Shown here piece by piece: positions 25,144-34,187 of a stretch of 39,943 nt of DNA. Each line of letters starts with the position of its first letter. The first letter of the stretch is position 1. The stretch is from an uncultured bacterium (GTDB lineage: Bacteria; Bacillota; Clostridia; Lachnospirales; Lachnospiraceae). The stretch lies in assembly GCA_948467735.1 (NCBI GenBank), contig CAOKFN010000044.1, forward strand, positions 1 through 39,943, written 5' to 3'. The notes under the pieces are model-generated. The model ran no database searches and was not told where the DNA came from. It worked only from the letters and a program-made list of their open reading frames with translations. A program made the position numbers and the translations under genes.

Positions 25144-25700
25144 GATAAAAACGCCTCTCTTTCCAAATAGTTTAGAAGTTTTTTTCGCTGTCTGTGCAGC
25201 ATCATTTTCACTTTACTTTGTGAATAGCCGAACCTCCGGGCAATATCCGCAATCGGATCAAGATACCAATATCTGCAAATGAAAACCCGGCGCTCCATAG
25301 GCGGCAGAGACATAACGAAATTGTCAATCAACCGGGATAATTCCGCGGCCTCCGCCTCATGCTCCACACTCTGGTCCGATGGAATACATTCGGACAATTC
25401 CTCAAGCACCAGCACCATTTCTCCGCCGCCCCGCTTCCCGGCAGTACGGCGGCGCAGCCTGTCAATCGATATCCTCCGTGTGATTTTTCCTAAAAATGTC
25501 GAGAGAATGGCCGGACGGTGGGGGGGAATATGATTCCATGCGTCAAGGTATGTATCGTTCACACTCTCATCCGCATCCTCAGCGTTTCCAAGGATATTAT
25601 AAGCGATGGAATAACAGTAATGTCCATACTTTTTAGAAGTTTCCCATATTGCATCTTCGGAGCGCGCCCAATATAGATTTACAATGCATCCGTCTTCCAT
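25140..25700 (-). CDS. ECF-type RNA polymerase sigma factor
   Basis: A 186-residue sigma factor. Region 2 includes CYSIAYNILGNAEDADESVN, DTYLDAWNHIPP and FLGKITRRISIDRLRRR. Region 4 includes LPPMERRVFICRYWYLDPIADIARRFGYSQSKVKMMLHRQRKKL. ATG 25700 is preferred over 25706 because GGAGG lies 7 bases before it. The gene overlaps the anti-sigma-like gene by 4 bases. This sub-type, with 'NAEDADE.VNDTYL' and a coupled single-TM partner, is common in Lachnospiraceae and Ruminococcaceae. Target genes cannot be read from the window. Confidence 0.93.
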   Translation of the reverse strand: MEDGCIVNLYWARSEDAIWETSKKYGHYCYSIAYNILGNAEDADESVNDTYLDAWNHIPPHRPAILSTFLGKITRRISIDRLRRRTAGKRGGGEMVLVLEELSECIPSDQSVEHEAEAAELSRLIDNFVMSLPPMERRVFICRYWYLDPIADIARRFGYSQSKVKMMLHRQRKKLLNYLEREAFLS

Positions 25701-25842
25701 CTCCATACCTCCTTTGCACCCGGATAGAGCTCTTCACCTATCTACTCGAAAAAAATGTCTCCGGGTCACACCTATGAGAAAAATAAAGCAAACCGATGGC
25801 AATAGAATCTTTCCGAAAGTCAATTACCCCGGCGCAAAATAA

Positions 25843-25871
25843 TTGAAAACCATCCTTTTCTATGCTATAAT
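25843..25871 (+). promoter_or_regulatory. sigma-A-type promoter of GT-C gene
   Basis: TTGAAA (25843-25848), 17-base spacer, TATAAT (25866-25871), 31 bases before ATG 25902. Confidence 0.75.
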
Positions 25872-25901
25872 ACAAGATAAATTTTTGAGAAGGAGACATC
25901 C

Positions 25902-27437
25902 ATGAGAAAACTTTTTCAGGAAAAAACAATCTGCCGCCTTTTTAACGGCGCCTGCATTGCACTATTTTTTATACTGTTCCATTACTGTCTTGGCCAGACG
26001 GGAATCAACAAAGCGGAATTGTGGGACGAGCATATTTACTTTCGGACGGATTCCATTCTTTTTAATATCGTTACCATCGTGCTTTCCCTGCTCTTCCTTG
26101 CCCTGCTGGGCAGATTGGCCGAAAAGCTTACCACCAGAAAAAGCCGCAATCTCCTGCTGGCGGCGGTCTGCGTGATATCCACGGCGTTTAGTTTTTACTG
26201 GGTCTGGGGCTGCAAATCGGCTCCGCAGGCGGATCAGCTCTACATCTGCGAGTACGCGGATGCCTTCAATCAGGGGGATTTCAGTCAGCTTCAGGAACCC
26301 AGCTATATGACCAGATACCCCCATCAATTCGGCATGGTGGCCCTGCTCCAAGTGATTTTCCGGCTGTTCGGCAGCATGAACTACACAGCTTTTCAATATT
26401 TCAATGCCGCGCTGATTCCGCTGTTTATCGTGTCCGGCTGTCAAATCGTGCGGATTCTGTCCGACGACAATGTAAAAGCGGAGGTTTACTATCTTTTCTT
26501 TGCCCTCTGCTGCTTCCCCATGTACGCCTACACCTCTTTTGTCTACGGGGACCTGCTGACCACCACCCTCAGTTTTTTTGCCGTCTGGATGTATCTGTCC
26601 TGCCTGAAGCATTTTTCATGGCTGCGTCTCGGGCTGTTCGGAATCACCATGGGAGTCTGCGTGCAGCTGCGGATGAACTGCCTGATATTGATGATTGCGC
26701 TGTTGATTGTGATGGCGGTGAAACTGATATTTGAGCGCGGCTGGAAGCATCTCGCCGCAATCGCCGCCCTTGTCCTCGGCTATGGTTTGATGAGCCTTGC
26801 CGTATGGGGGATTTACCACAATGTCCGGAACGCGGACATTCCTTCCATCCCCTCTTCCCTGATTATTGTGGGGGGGCTGAACGATGATTACGGATATGCG
26901 GGCTGGAATAATTTCTACGACTACAACACCTTCGCCCAGCTGAACGACGAGACGGAGCCGGCGCTGGAAGTCATGGGCAGAGACCTCCGCATGTATATGG
27001 ATATTTACAAAAACGATCCCGCCTATATGGTAGATTTTTTCGTGAGAAAAATGAACTCCCAGTGGAACGCCCCCATGTACCAGAGTCTGGTCATGAACAG
27101 CCGCATTGCGGGAGAACAGGCGCCGCCCATCAAAAATATTTTCCAGCACGGAAAGCTGGGCGGGCTGATTGAATCCGGCATGAAAATCTACCAGCTGCTC
27201 ATGTATGGCGGCATCCTTTTCCTCCTGATCACCCGCCGGAAGGAATATGTAAAGATAGAGCGCTACCTGCTGTTGATTGCGGTTTTCGGCGGATTCCTGT
27301 TCACTCTTATGTGGGAGGCCAAGACCAGATACGCCCTGCCGTATCTATTCATGCAGGTGCCTTATATGGCCTTGGGAATCAACGAACTTGTTTCTTTCGT
27401 TCAAAATAGGCTGCAAAACCGGAAGCCGCACGAATAA
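25902..27437 (+). CDS. GT-C fold glycosyltransferase, GT39-like membrane protein
   Basis: A 511-residue protein with about 11 TM helices. The first external loop carries the acidic WDE pair (41-43), the expected catalytic region of GT-C enzymes, and a second acidic stretch (ADQLYICEYADAFNQGDFSQ) follows TM3. The arrangement matches glycosyltransferase family 39/PMT-type proteins, which move a sugar from a polyprenyl-phosphate donor to a glycan or protein outside the membrane. AAGGAG and a consensus promoter support the start. It faces the convergent polysaccharide cluster and may decorate its product (inference). A run of seven G occurs at 26870-26876 within the coding region. Confidence 0.8.
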   Translation: MRKLFQEKTICRLFNGACIALFFILFHYCLGQTGINKAELWDEHIYFRTDSILFNIVTIVLSLLFLALLGRLAEKLTTRKSRNLLLAAVCVISTAFSFYWVWGCKSAPQADQLYICEYADAFNQGDFSQLQEPSYMTRYPHQFGMVALLQVIFRLFGSMNYTAFQYFNAALIPLFIVSGCQIVRILSDDNVKAEVYYLFFALCCFPMYAYTSFVYGDLLTTTLSFFAVWMYLSCLKHFSWLRLGLFGITMGVCVQLRMNCLILMIALLIVMAVKLIFERGWKHLAAIAALVLGYGLMSLAVWGIYHNVRNADIPSIPSSLIIVGGLNDDYGYAGWNNFYDYNTFAQLNDETEPALEVMGRDLRMYMDIYKNDPAYMVDFFVRKMNSQWNAPMYQSLVMNSRIAGEQAPPIKNIFQHGKLGGLIESGMKIYQLLMYGGILFLLITRRKEYVKIERYLLLIAVFGGFLFTLMWEAKTRYALPYLFMQVPYMALGINELVSFVQNRLQNRKPHE

Positions 27438-27457
27438 TACCCAAATAATCAGCGAAC

Positions 27458-27483
27458 GGGAAGCCAGCTTTTACCGGCTTCCC
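27458..27483. terminator. 8-bp hairpin between convergent genes
   Basis: GGGAAGCC (27458-27465) and GGCTTCCC (27476-27483) form a perfect stem between the GT-C gene (+) and the SUKH-domain gene (-). There is no T tract on either side, so termination is only likely by position. Confidence 0.4.
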
Positions 27484-27551
27484 GTCCCAACAGAACCGAA
27501 CATCCCCTCTCGTCATGACATTTCCTTCAGGAAGCCGCGGCTTCTATGACA

Positions 27552-29423
27552 TTACCGCCAGCATCCTTCCTCCAGAAAGCTCAGCTCTTCTCTTTCATAT
27601 TGATTTATCCAGCCTTCCAGATGCGTCATAGGATTCCCGCAGAGGCTGATAAAATCCTTACCCTTTATCCGAACCGAAAAAACCTTTCGTTCCAGACAGT
27701 CAAATATCCGCTCCGTAACACCGTCCATCATTTCACGATAAAAGGAAAGCAGCGCGAAGCGCTCCTCCTTCGTGTAGTTTTGAATACGGACGGAGAATCC
27801 TTCTTTTGTCACTATTTTTCCGGCAAGAAATGCGTAACGGTTCAACAGGTTATAATCATGAACCCGGTATATCAATTCTTTTATCAACGGTTCCAGCCCT
27901 TCCGGAGCCGCCTCCTTCTCTTTGGTTTTACGCACAAAAGAAGGCGTCCACACGGGAGCATCCGCTTTCAAATGATGCCCGTACCAAAGATCCAACAGGG
28001 ATTCCGCTTCCCTCTGCTTCATCCTGCCGGAACAATCTATGAATTTGTCCGATACGCGGACTCCAAGCTTCCATGAGCGATTACTCTCAAATAGCTTCAA
28101 AAAACTTCCAATCGTATCCGCTATCCATCGATGTAACTCTTCCTCTGCCAGCCCGCGCACATTTTCCGGCAGCAGATTTTTCTCGGCAAGGCAGTGCGCC
28201 ATAACGGGAGCATGTACTTCTTCCGCCAGATGATCTAACAGCCTTTCCGCATAATAGGCCTCGGGCCCGGCCAGAGAATTTTGGAGGCAGACTGCTCTTG
28301 GCCCGCTGACCTGCAAAAGACTCACAAAGCGTCGCTCTTCACGCGGGAAACAGGCGCTAAATAAGATACCTGTCTCCATTTCCAAACAGACGGCAATAGA
28401 ATATGGACAATCGGGCAGAGTTACTTTCTTTTCCAACAGCATGTTCTTTAATTCCCGCGGACAGACCCAATACTTCCCGCAGAAATACTGTCCCATCACT
28501 CCGTCCCGGTCCTGCTCCTCGTCCCAATCGTCTTCCTCATTCCAGTCCTCTTTATCCCAATCTTCTTCGCCGTCATCCTCCTCGTCATCCCAATCTTCTC
28601 CGCCGTCATCCTCCTCGTCTTCCCAATCTTCTTCGGAATCTTCCTCCTCGTCTTCCCAATCCGCTTCGGCATCCCGCTCTTCTCCACCCCAAGGCCCAAC
28701 CGCCCTCCCTTTTTCCGGAAAAATGTCCTCCCATGCTTCCTGAGGCACAAAAACTTCCGAAGGCTTCATACGGCGAGTCCACTCCCTGCACAAAAGATAC
28801 TTGCAATAGAAATAACGCTCAAGATGTTCCATATGGGGTTCCAGCTCAGCAGATATTTTTGTCCTGCGAATCCTTCTGTCCACTTCCGCTAAAAGGCAGT
28901 CTTCCATGCTTTCTGCATAAATATCCCACTTTCCCTCTGCGTCCTGCAAATAAACCGGCGGATTATCCATGGACGGCCATCCTTCCATGGAATGCTCTTC
29001 TTCCATGGAGGTCTCCTCTTCCACGGAATGCTCCTCTTCCATGGAATACTTCTCTTCCATGGAATGCTCCTCTTCTATGGAATGCTTCTCTTCCATGGAA
29101 TGCTCTTCTTCCATGGAATGCTTCTCTTTTATTGTAATATCCTTCCATAGAACGCCCCTCGCATTCCTGCCATCCATCTTCCCAATGACCAGATATCCCT
29201 CCTGTACCCGAAAATAATCAAGGGAAAACATCTCTTCTTCCCCGACGCAGATACGCTCCCTGCCCGCCCGCAGAAGAAAATCACGCAATACGCCCGGCAA
29301 AAGCAGCCCCAGCTTTTTCTCCAAGGCCTCAATAGCACCTTCTGAAAAACCGTTTGCCGAACCTTGACAAAGATATTCTACGATTTCTACAGCCTTTAGA
29401 TTTTTATATGTGTTTCCCTCCAT
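27552..29423 (-). CDS. SUKH (SMI1/KNR4)-like protein with repeat insertions
   Basis: A 623-residue protein. Residues 8-95 resemble the SMI1/KNR4 (SUKH) fold (IEALEKKLGLLLPGVLRDFL; EGYLVIGKMDGRNARGVLW). The expected next segment (DNPPVYLQDAEGKWDIYAES) comes only after a 55-residue insertion of nine hexapeptides of the type HSMEEE (97-152). A second low-complexity stretch (249-306) is almost all D/E/W. The C-terminal 310 residues have no family I recognise. I chose ATG 29423 because GGAGGAG precedes it and the longer form would need TTG. SUKH proteins often act as immunity proteins against polymorphic toxins, but no toxin gene is adjacent; it trails the polysaccharide cluster on the same strand. 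Confidence 0.65.
   Translation of the reverse strand: MEGNTYKNLKAVEIVEYLCQGSANGFSEGAIEALEKKLGLLLPGVLRDFLLRAGRERICVGEEEMFSLDYFRVQEGYLVIGKMDGRNARGVLWKDITIKEKHSMEEEHSMEEKHSIEEEHSMEEKYSMEEEHSVEEETSMEEEHSMEGWPSMDNPPVYLQDAEGKWDIYAESMEDCLLAEVDRRIRRTKISAELEPHMEHLERYFYCKYLLCREWTRRMKPSEVFVPQEAWEDIFPEKGRAVGPWGGEERDAEADWEDEEEDSEEDWEDEEDDGGEDWDDEEDDGEEDWDKEDWNEEDDWDEEQDRDGVMGQYFCGKYWVCPRELKNMLLEKKVTLPDCPYSIAVCLEMETGILFSACFPREERRFVSLLQVSGPRAVCLQNSLAGPEAYYAERLLDHLAEEVHAPVMAHCLAEKNLLPENVRGLAEEELHRWIADTIGSFLKLFESNRSWKLGVRVSDKFIDCSGRMKQREAESLLDLWYGHHLKADAPVWTPSFVRKTKEKEAAPEGLEPLIKELIYRVHDYNLLNRYAFLAGKIVTKEGFSVRIQNYTKEERFALLSFYREMMDGVTERIFDCLERKVFSVRIKGKDFISLCGNPMTHLEGWINQYEREELSFLEEGCWR
28968..29135 (-). repeat. 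18-bp tandem repeats inside SUKH-like gene
   Basis: About nine copies of an 18-bp unit, CTCTTCTTCCATGGAATG on the plus strand, encoding HSMEEE or HSMEEK. Some copies are identical, so recent expansion or contraction is likely. Confidence 0.9.
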
Positions 29424-29490
29424 ATGCTTCTCCTCCAATACATCTTCCTGCGAAAATTGTCATCGAAATTTCAAGGCCGGCATAACTTCG

Positions 29491-31839
29491 TCACTGTCGG
29501 ATTTTCAAAGAAAAATCGCTCCTGTCCAAAGAGAAATTCGGGTTATAATAAGGATCTCCCGCCTCCAGCGCCTTCTTCCACTTTTCCCGGAAACGTTCCG
29601 ATTCCCGGTTATAGCGCTCCGCCTTCTCTCCTGCGTCATCCAGCCCTCTGGAAGCGGACTCGTAATGAAACAGCTCCGCAAAAGGCGTAAACACATTAAG
29701 CAGTCCCTTTTCCCTCAGCTTAAGGCAGAAGTCCACATCATTCAGCGAAACGGCAAAGCTCTCGTCCAGCCCACCCGCTTCCTGATACAGCTTCTTTTTT
29801 ACCAGAAGACAGGCTCCTGTCACAGCCGTCACATTCTGGGCATAGCAGAGCCGCCCCATATACCCAAGATTCTGGCGGTGCTGCTTGTAATGGGTATGGC
29901 CCGCGGTTCTATGCGCCCCAAGGCCGATGACCACCCCCGCATGCTGAATGGTTTTATCTTCGTAGAAAAGCTTCGCTCCCACCGCCCCCACGTCTTCCCG
30001 CTGGGCATACATTAAAAGCTCTTCCATCCAATTCACGGTAATCACTTCCGTGTCGTTATTAAGCAGAAGGACATACTCTCCTTTCGCAAAACTCACACCC
30101 AGATTGTTTATGGCAGAATAATTAAATCCGCCTTCGTAAACCACAATTCCTATCCTGCCGTCCCTGCTTCGCAAAATCCCTTTGGAGCCGGATTCTTTCC
30201 CAGTCCCGACCTGCAAAGTACCTTCCACACCGGATCTTATCCCGACCTCTTCCCCGTCGGCCCGACTGCGCTCCAAGTCATCCGAAGCCTCCGGATATGC
30301 AGGCTTCCCGGCGGCGCATTCCGTACCCGAAGCTTCCGGACGTGCGCTCTTCCCAGCGGCGCATTCCGTACCCGAAGCTTCCGGACGTGCGCTCTTCCCA
30401 GCGGCGCATTCCGTACCCGAAGCTTCCGGACGTGCGGACTTCCCGGCGGCGCATTCCGTCCCCAAATCCTCCAGACGTGCGGACTTCCCGGCGGCTTCCG
30501 TTCCTGCCCGGCCTCCTCCCTGTGGGTAATCGTATCCTAACAGGCTGCCGTAATATTCCTCAATCTCCTTTGTGGTACTGTTATTTTCAACAATAATAAT
30601 CTCATAATTGTCATACGTGGACTTTTCCAAAATGGAACTCACACAACGGCGCAGATCCGCCGCATGATCCTTGTTGGCTATGACAATGGAAATTTTGGGG
30701 CTGCCGATAATCTGATAGCGAATACGGAAAATCGTCTCAAACGCACGGGTGCTCTCAATCTTAAAATGCTCGAACCCATGCTTCTTCAAATGCTCCGCAA
30801 CCGCTCCCTTCGCCGCCTCTATGGCATAGGGCTTGGCCTCAATGCCGGAAGCGGTACTCCCCGAATGACTCCGCCAGTAATACATCAATCTGGGTACATG
30901 GACGATTTTCTTCGCGTTGTCCGTCAGCCGCAGAATCATGTCATGGTCTTGGCTGCCGTCAAATTTGGGCCGAAACAGCTCGTCCCCGTCCAGAAGACTT
31001 CGGTGAAAGACGCTGAAATGACAGATATAATTGTTTGCCCGCAGATTATCCGGCGCATAATCCGGCTTAAAATGCATGGTCAGCATATGGTTGATATCCC
31101 CGCCCTTAAAAGTGGTTTCATCGCAATACAGGTAATCCGCGTCCTGCTCGTTGATTGCCTTCACATACTCATAGAGCACGCTGGGATGCAGAATATCATC
31201 CTGATCCAGCAGACCGATATACTCTCCGGAAGCCATTTTCAGGCAGGCGTTGGTGTTGCCCGCTATGCCGCTGTTTTTCTCCAAATGCCGGTAAACGATC
31301 CTGCCCCCGGATTTCGCCGCATATTCCCTGCACAGCGCCCCAATCTCACTATGAGCTTCGTCGGAGCCGTCCGCCAGACACAGCTCCCAGTTGGGATAGG
31401 TCTGGTTCATCACGGAGTCCAGCATTTCCCTTTGATATTCCATTTCATTGTTCCACACGGGAACCAAAATGCTGATTTTCACCATTCGCCCAAATACGGT
31501 GTTTCTCTCCGCCTCCGCCTGCTCCGGCGCAGGAAAGCTCTCCGTGCCGAACTGCTTCATGGCCTCCCGCTCCCGTTTTTTATAGGCCAGCTTCTGCAGC
31601 ACCCCCCTTGGCCCGCCGCAGTTTCCGAGCCTGTCCTTCTGGCGTATTGCCCAATGGACAATATTTCTGGCAGGTTTGCTGGCTTTCCAGAGCGGATTCT
31701 TCTGAATGCGGTTCAGCTTCCAAGTGAGTTCTTCGTTTTTCGCCTCCAAATCCGCCACTCTCGCCGCCAAATCCGCACATTTCAAATGCTCCTGCTCATA
31801 TACGGCCTTATAATCCGTTTCTTTCACGTCCTCTTCCAT
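29491..31839 (-). CDS. two-domain GT2 glycosyltransferase with repeat insertion
   Basis: A 782-residue cytoplasmic protein. A coiled-coil-like N-terminus (15-45) is followed by a first GT-A domain (about 120-345, KISILVPVWNN, GLLDQDD) and a second (about 380-740, PKISIVIANKD, IIIVENNS, FNYSAINNLGVSFAKGEYVL, LLLNNDTEV, SLNDVDFCLKL). GT2 enzymes transfer sugars from nucleotide-sugar donors; two domains suggest alternating linkages of a repeat unit. The second domain is split by about 120 extra residues (440-560) made of GTECAAGKSARPEAS units, between two elements that normally sit some ten residues apart. It follows the other GT2 gene by 20 bases and belongs to the surface-polysaccharide cluster. 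Confidence 0.9.
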   Translation of the reverse strand: MEEDVKETDYKAVYEQEHLKCADLAARVADLEAKNEELTWKLNRIQKNPLWKASKPARNIVHWAIRQKDRLGNCGGPRGVLQKLAYKKREREAMKQFGTESFPAPEQAEAERNTVFGRMVKISILVPVWNNEMEYQREMLDSVMNQTYPNWELCLADGSDEAHSEIGALCREYAAKSGGRIVYRHLEKNSGIAGNTNACLKMASGEYIGLLDQDDILHPSVLYEYVKAINEQDADYLYCDETTFKGGDINHMLTMHFKPDYAPDNLRANNYICHFSVFHRSLLDGDELFRPKFDGSQDHDMILRLTDNAKKIVHVPRLMYYWRSHSGSTASGIEAKPYAIEAAKGAVAEHLKKHGFEHFKIESTRAFETIFRIRYQIIGSPKISIVIANKDHAADLRRCVSSILEKSTYDNYEIIIVENNSTTKEIEEYYGSLLGYDYPQGGGRAGTEAAGKSARLEDLGTECAAGKSARPEASGTECAAGKSARPEASGTECAAGKSARPEASGTECAAGKPAYPEASDDLERSRADGEEVGIRSGVEGTLQVGTGKESGSKGILRSRDGRIGIVVYEGGFNYSAINNLGVSFAKGEYVLLLNNDTEVITVNWMEELLMYAQREDVGAVGAKLFYEDKTIQHAGVVIGLGAHRTAGHTHYKQHRQNLGYMGRLCYAQNVTAVTGACLLVKKKLYQEAGGLDESFAVSLNDVDFCLKLREKGLLNVFTPFAELFHYESASRGLDDAGEKAERYNRESERFREKWKKALEAGDPYYNPNFSLDRSDFSLKIRQ
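30283..30505 (-). repeat. 45-bp tandem repeats inside GT2 domain
   Basis: Four 45-bp units (30283-30462) encode GTECAAGKSARPEAS with few changes, and a fifth degenerate unit extends to about 30505. Two central units are identical at DNA level. Confidence 0.92.
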
Positions 31840-31859
31840 TGAAAATCCTCACCACCCTT

Positions 31860-34127
31860 TCACATTTCAAGGATTCGATTGCTCCAGTTCACTATCCTGA
31901 GTCCTGTCACGCGATTTCTAACCGCCATCCCCAGCCGATACCTTCCCTCTGGCAGCGCCTGCGCTCCCGCTTCCACAAGGAATCCGCAGAGTCCCACGTT
32001 CACCTGATCCGGCATATTTTCATCCAAGTCCGGCCGATATTGTCCTGCCAGCTTAGCCTCATAAATCATATCAGGGCCCGCCGATTCTCTTCCCTCTGCT
32101 TCCTTCTCTTCCACGGCCCCATGAATTCCAACAGCATTCCCGCAGTCCAAATCCGGCAGCCGCCGAAACAAAAGCCGCCTCTCGTAACAGGCGTTATTAT
32201 CTCCCAGAACCACCCCATACCCCGCTATTTTTCCGCTGCGGCAGTCCTCCACACGCACCAGCAGACAGGCGTCCTGCCGATATCCCTCCACGGAAAAGGG
32301 CTTCAGCCTCTCCGTGAACCTCTGCCGCCGATTTCCGGCGGTCAGATAAGCCGGACGGATACCCACATCCAATCCCTCCCGATTTAAGTATACGGAATAA
32401 TAAGGATCCCTGCCTTCCAGCATTGGATGTCGGGCATATAGCTTTTCCCGCTCCCCAAGCATCCTCTCCAGCTTATGGGGCGCCTCGTCCTCCCCTCTGC
32501 TCAGAGATTCATGGTGATAAGCGTATCCGTCATTGACGCACACATTATGATACCCCAGCTCATAGAGCCGGAAACAGAAATCCACATCGTTAAAGGCAAC
32601 GGGCAGCTCCTCCGCAAAGCCTCCGGCCTCCAGATACTTCTCCTTCGCAGTCATCAAGCATGCCGCCGTCACGGCCAGCACATTGCGCCGCCCTCTGTTT
32701 GCACCGTAATAATAGCATTTGTCATCCTCCAGAAACTGCAGCTTATGCACCGGACCCATGGGCAGATTCGTAATGCCCGCATGCTGAATGCGGACGGAAT
32801 CCGGATAATAGAGCTTCATCCCCACCGCTCCGGTCCATGGTCTGTCCGCCAGCGCCGCCAGCCATTCCATACACCCCGGCTGACATAATTCCACGTCGTC
32901 ATTTAAAAAAAGCAGAAACCTCCCCTCTGCTTTCGCCGCCCCCATATTGCATAGTTTCGAGAAATTGAATGCCTGCGGCTGGTAAAGATAGACCATTCTG
33001 CTGTGTCCGGCCTTCATCTTTTGCACCAGCGCCTCCACACGCCCCCTGTTTTTTGCACTGCTGCCATTGTCAACCAAAATTACCTCATAGGAAAGCGCTT
33101 TTCCTCCCTGACCGCCTGCCGCCGTCTCACAGCCCCGCAGGCACTTCTCCAAGACGTCCGGATGATCCTTGGATAGTATCACCACGGATATCAGCGGTTT
33201 GGATTCGGCGGCATATCGATCCCTGAATTCCCTTACCAGCGCTTCTCTGCATTCTTTTAAATATGCGGAAGGACGTAAAAATTTATCCTGTTCTTCAGCG
33301 CTCCCGCAATGAAACATCATCCGCCCCATATGCCCTATGCGGCGGCTGCCTTTTGCATACCCTCCTGCCAGCAGAGCGCAAAGGTGCATCCATTTTTCAT
33401 ATGCCTCAAAATCCTCCGCCTCATAAAATTCGGCTTTCCGTGCCGGATCCGTCTTCGTCAGCCGAAGGAAGCAGGGCGGCTCCCCCGCGGCGTCAGGGCG
33501 AAAATCTCCTCCTGCCTCATGAGACGGCGCCGCCCCATATACCGGGACGAAACAAGCGTTCTGGGCAAAGGACGCCTGCCGGAACAGGATCTTTCTCATA
33601 GCCGTCACACTGCCAAAGTAAAAACAGCTGTCCAACAAATCCGGGGACCAGTCCGGCTTAAACCAAGGCAGCTTCCTGTTGGAAACAGACTTTCCTTGTC
33701 CTTCATCGGGAATCTGCTTCTCTTCCTTGGCTTCAGACGCAGGAATTCGTTTTCCTGCCCCCTCCCAGACGTCCTCGTCCCCATACAGCAGAAGCACCTC
33801 CGGATGGGCGGCAAAATAACTGCCTATCCGCTCATTCAACCCGGATGCAGGCAGTCCTTTCCCTGCACAGATTACCACAAATTCATCCGCCCCGCATTGC
33901 CCGCCTGTAGAATCCTCTTCCTCGAAGGAACCGCTCCTGCCGCAGCTTCCGACGTCCGCGGGTTCACCCTGCGCCCTCTTCGACTCCCCCGTCGGTTCAC
34001 CCTCCGCTCCTGCCTCCAGCGCCGTTATCCAGTCACCGTAAGAAATCTTTTTATCCCTAAAAAGCTTTGCATAGCGTCTATTCTCTCTTCTTATCAATAT
34101 CTCTTTTACAAAGTCCTTAGCTCCCAA
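31860..34127 (-). CDS. GT2-family glycosyltransferase, degenerate first domain
   Basis: A 755-residue protein. The N-terminal part looks like a decayed GT2 domain (DEFVVICAGKGLPAS, LLLYGDEDVWE, WFKPDWSPDLL). The central part (about 310-580) is a good GT-A/GT2 domain with PLISVVILSKDHPDVLEKCL, VILVDNGSS, FNFSKLCNMGAAKAEGRFLL, FLNDDVEL and AFNDVDFCFRL. The C-terminal 150 residues are beta-rich. The start is a TTG at 34127 behind AAGGGGAG; no in-frame ATG with a ribosome binding site is nearby. An insertion (41-80, 33888-34007) with EGEP/QGEP repeats interrupts the first domain. It is 60 bases downstream of the methyltransferase-kinase gene and probably polymerises the same glycan. Confidence 0.87.
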   Translation of the reverse strand: MGAKDFVKEILIRRENRRYAKLFRDKKISYGDWITALEAGAEGEPTGESKRAQGEPADVGSCGRSGSFEEEDSTGGQCGADEFVVICAGKGLPASGLNERIGSYFAAHPEVLLLYGDEDVWEGAGKRIPASEAKEEKQIPDEGQGKSVSNRKLPWFKPDWSPDLLDSCFYFGSVTAMRKILFRQASFAQNACFVPVYGAAPSHEAGGDFRPDAAGEPPCFLRLTKTDPARKAEFYEAEDFEAYEKWMHLCALLAGGYAKGSRRIGHMGRMMFHCGSAEEQDKFLRPSAYLKECREALVREFRDRYAAESKPLISVVILSKDHPDVLEKCLRGCETAAGGQGGKALSYEVILVDNGSSAKNRGRVEALVQKMKAGHSRMVYLYQPQAFNFSKLCNMGAAKAEGRFLLFLNDDVELCQPGCMEWLAALADRPWTGAVGMKLYYPDSVRIQHAGITNLPMGPVHKLQFLEDDKCYYYGANRGRRNVLAVTAACLMTAKEKYLEAGGFAEELPVAFNDVDFCFRLYELGYHNVCVNDGYAYHHESLSRGEDEAPHKLERMLGEREKLYARHPMLEGRDPYYSVYLNREGLDVGIRPAYLTAGNRRQRFTERLKPFSVEGYRQDACLLVRVEDCRSGKIAGYGVVLGDNNACYERRLLFRRLPDLDCGNAVGIHGAVEEKEAEGRESAGPDMIYEAKLAGQYRPDLDENMPDQVNVGLCGFLVEAGAQALPEGRYRLGMAVRNRVTGLRIVNWSNRILEM

Positions 34128-34187
34128 TCCATCTCCCCTTTATCACCGCCCTGCGGCGTTTTAAAACGTTATTCTCCCGGCCCGCCC

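Noticed and set aside
14814..26876. G7 runs in coding regions (14814-14820, 25530-25536, 26870-26876) as translational phase switches
   Set aside because: Runs of seven G arise easily in DNA of this composition, all frames are intact, and no alternative short product is suggested; only the promoter run of eight G has a position that makes sense.
27552..29423. Reading the SUKH-like protein as an immunity protein of a toxin system
   Set aside because: No toxin or secretion gene is adjacent and the C-terminal half is unknown; the fold alone does not support the role.
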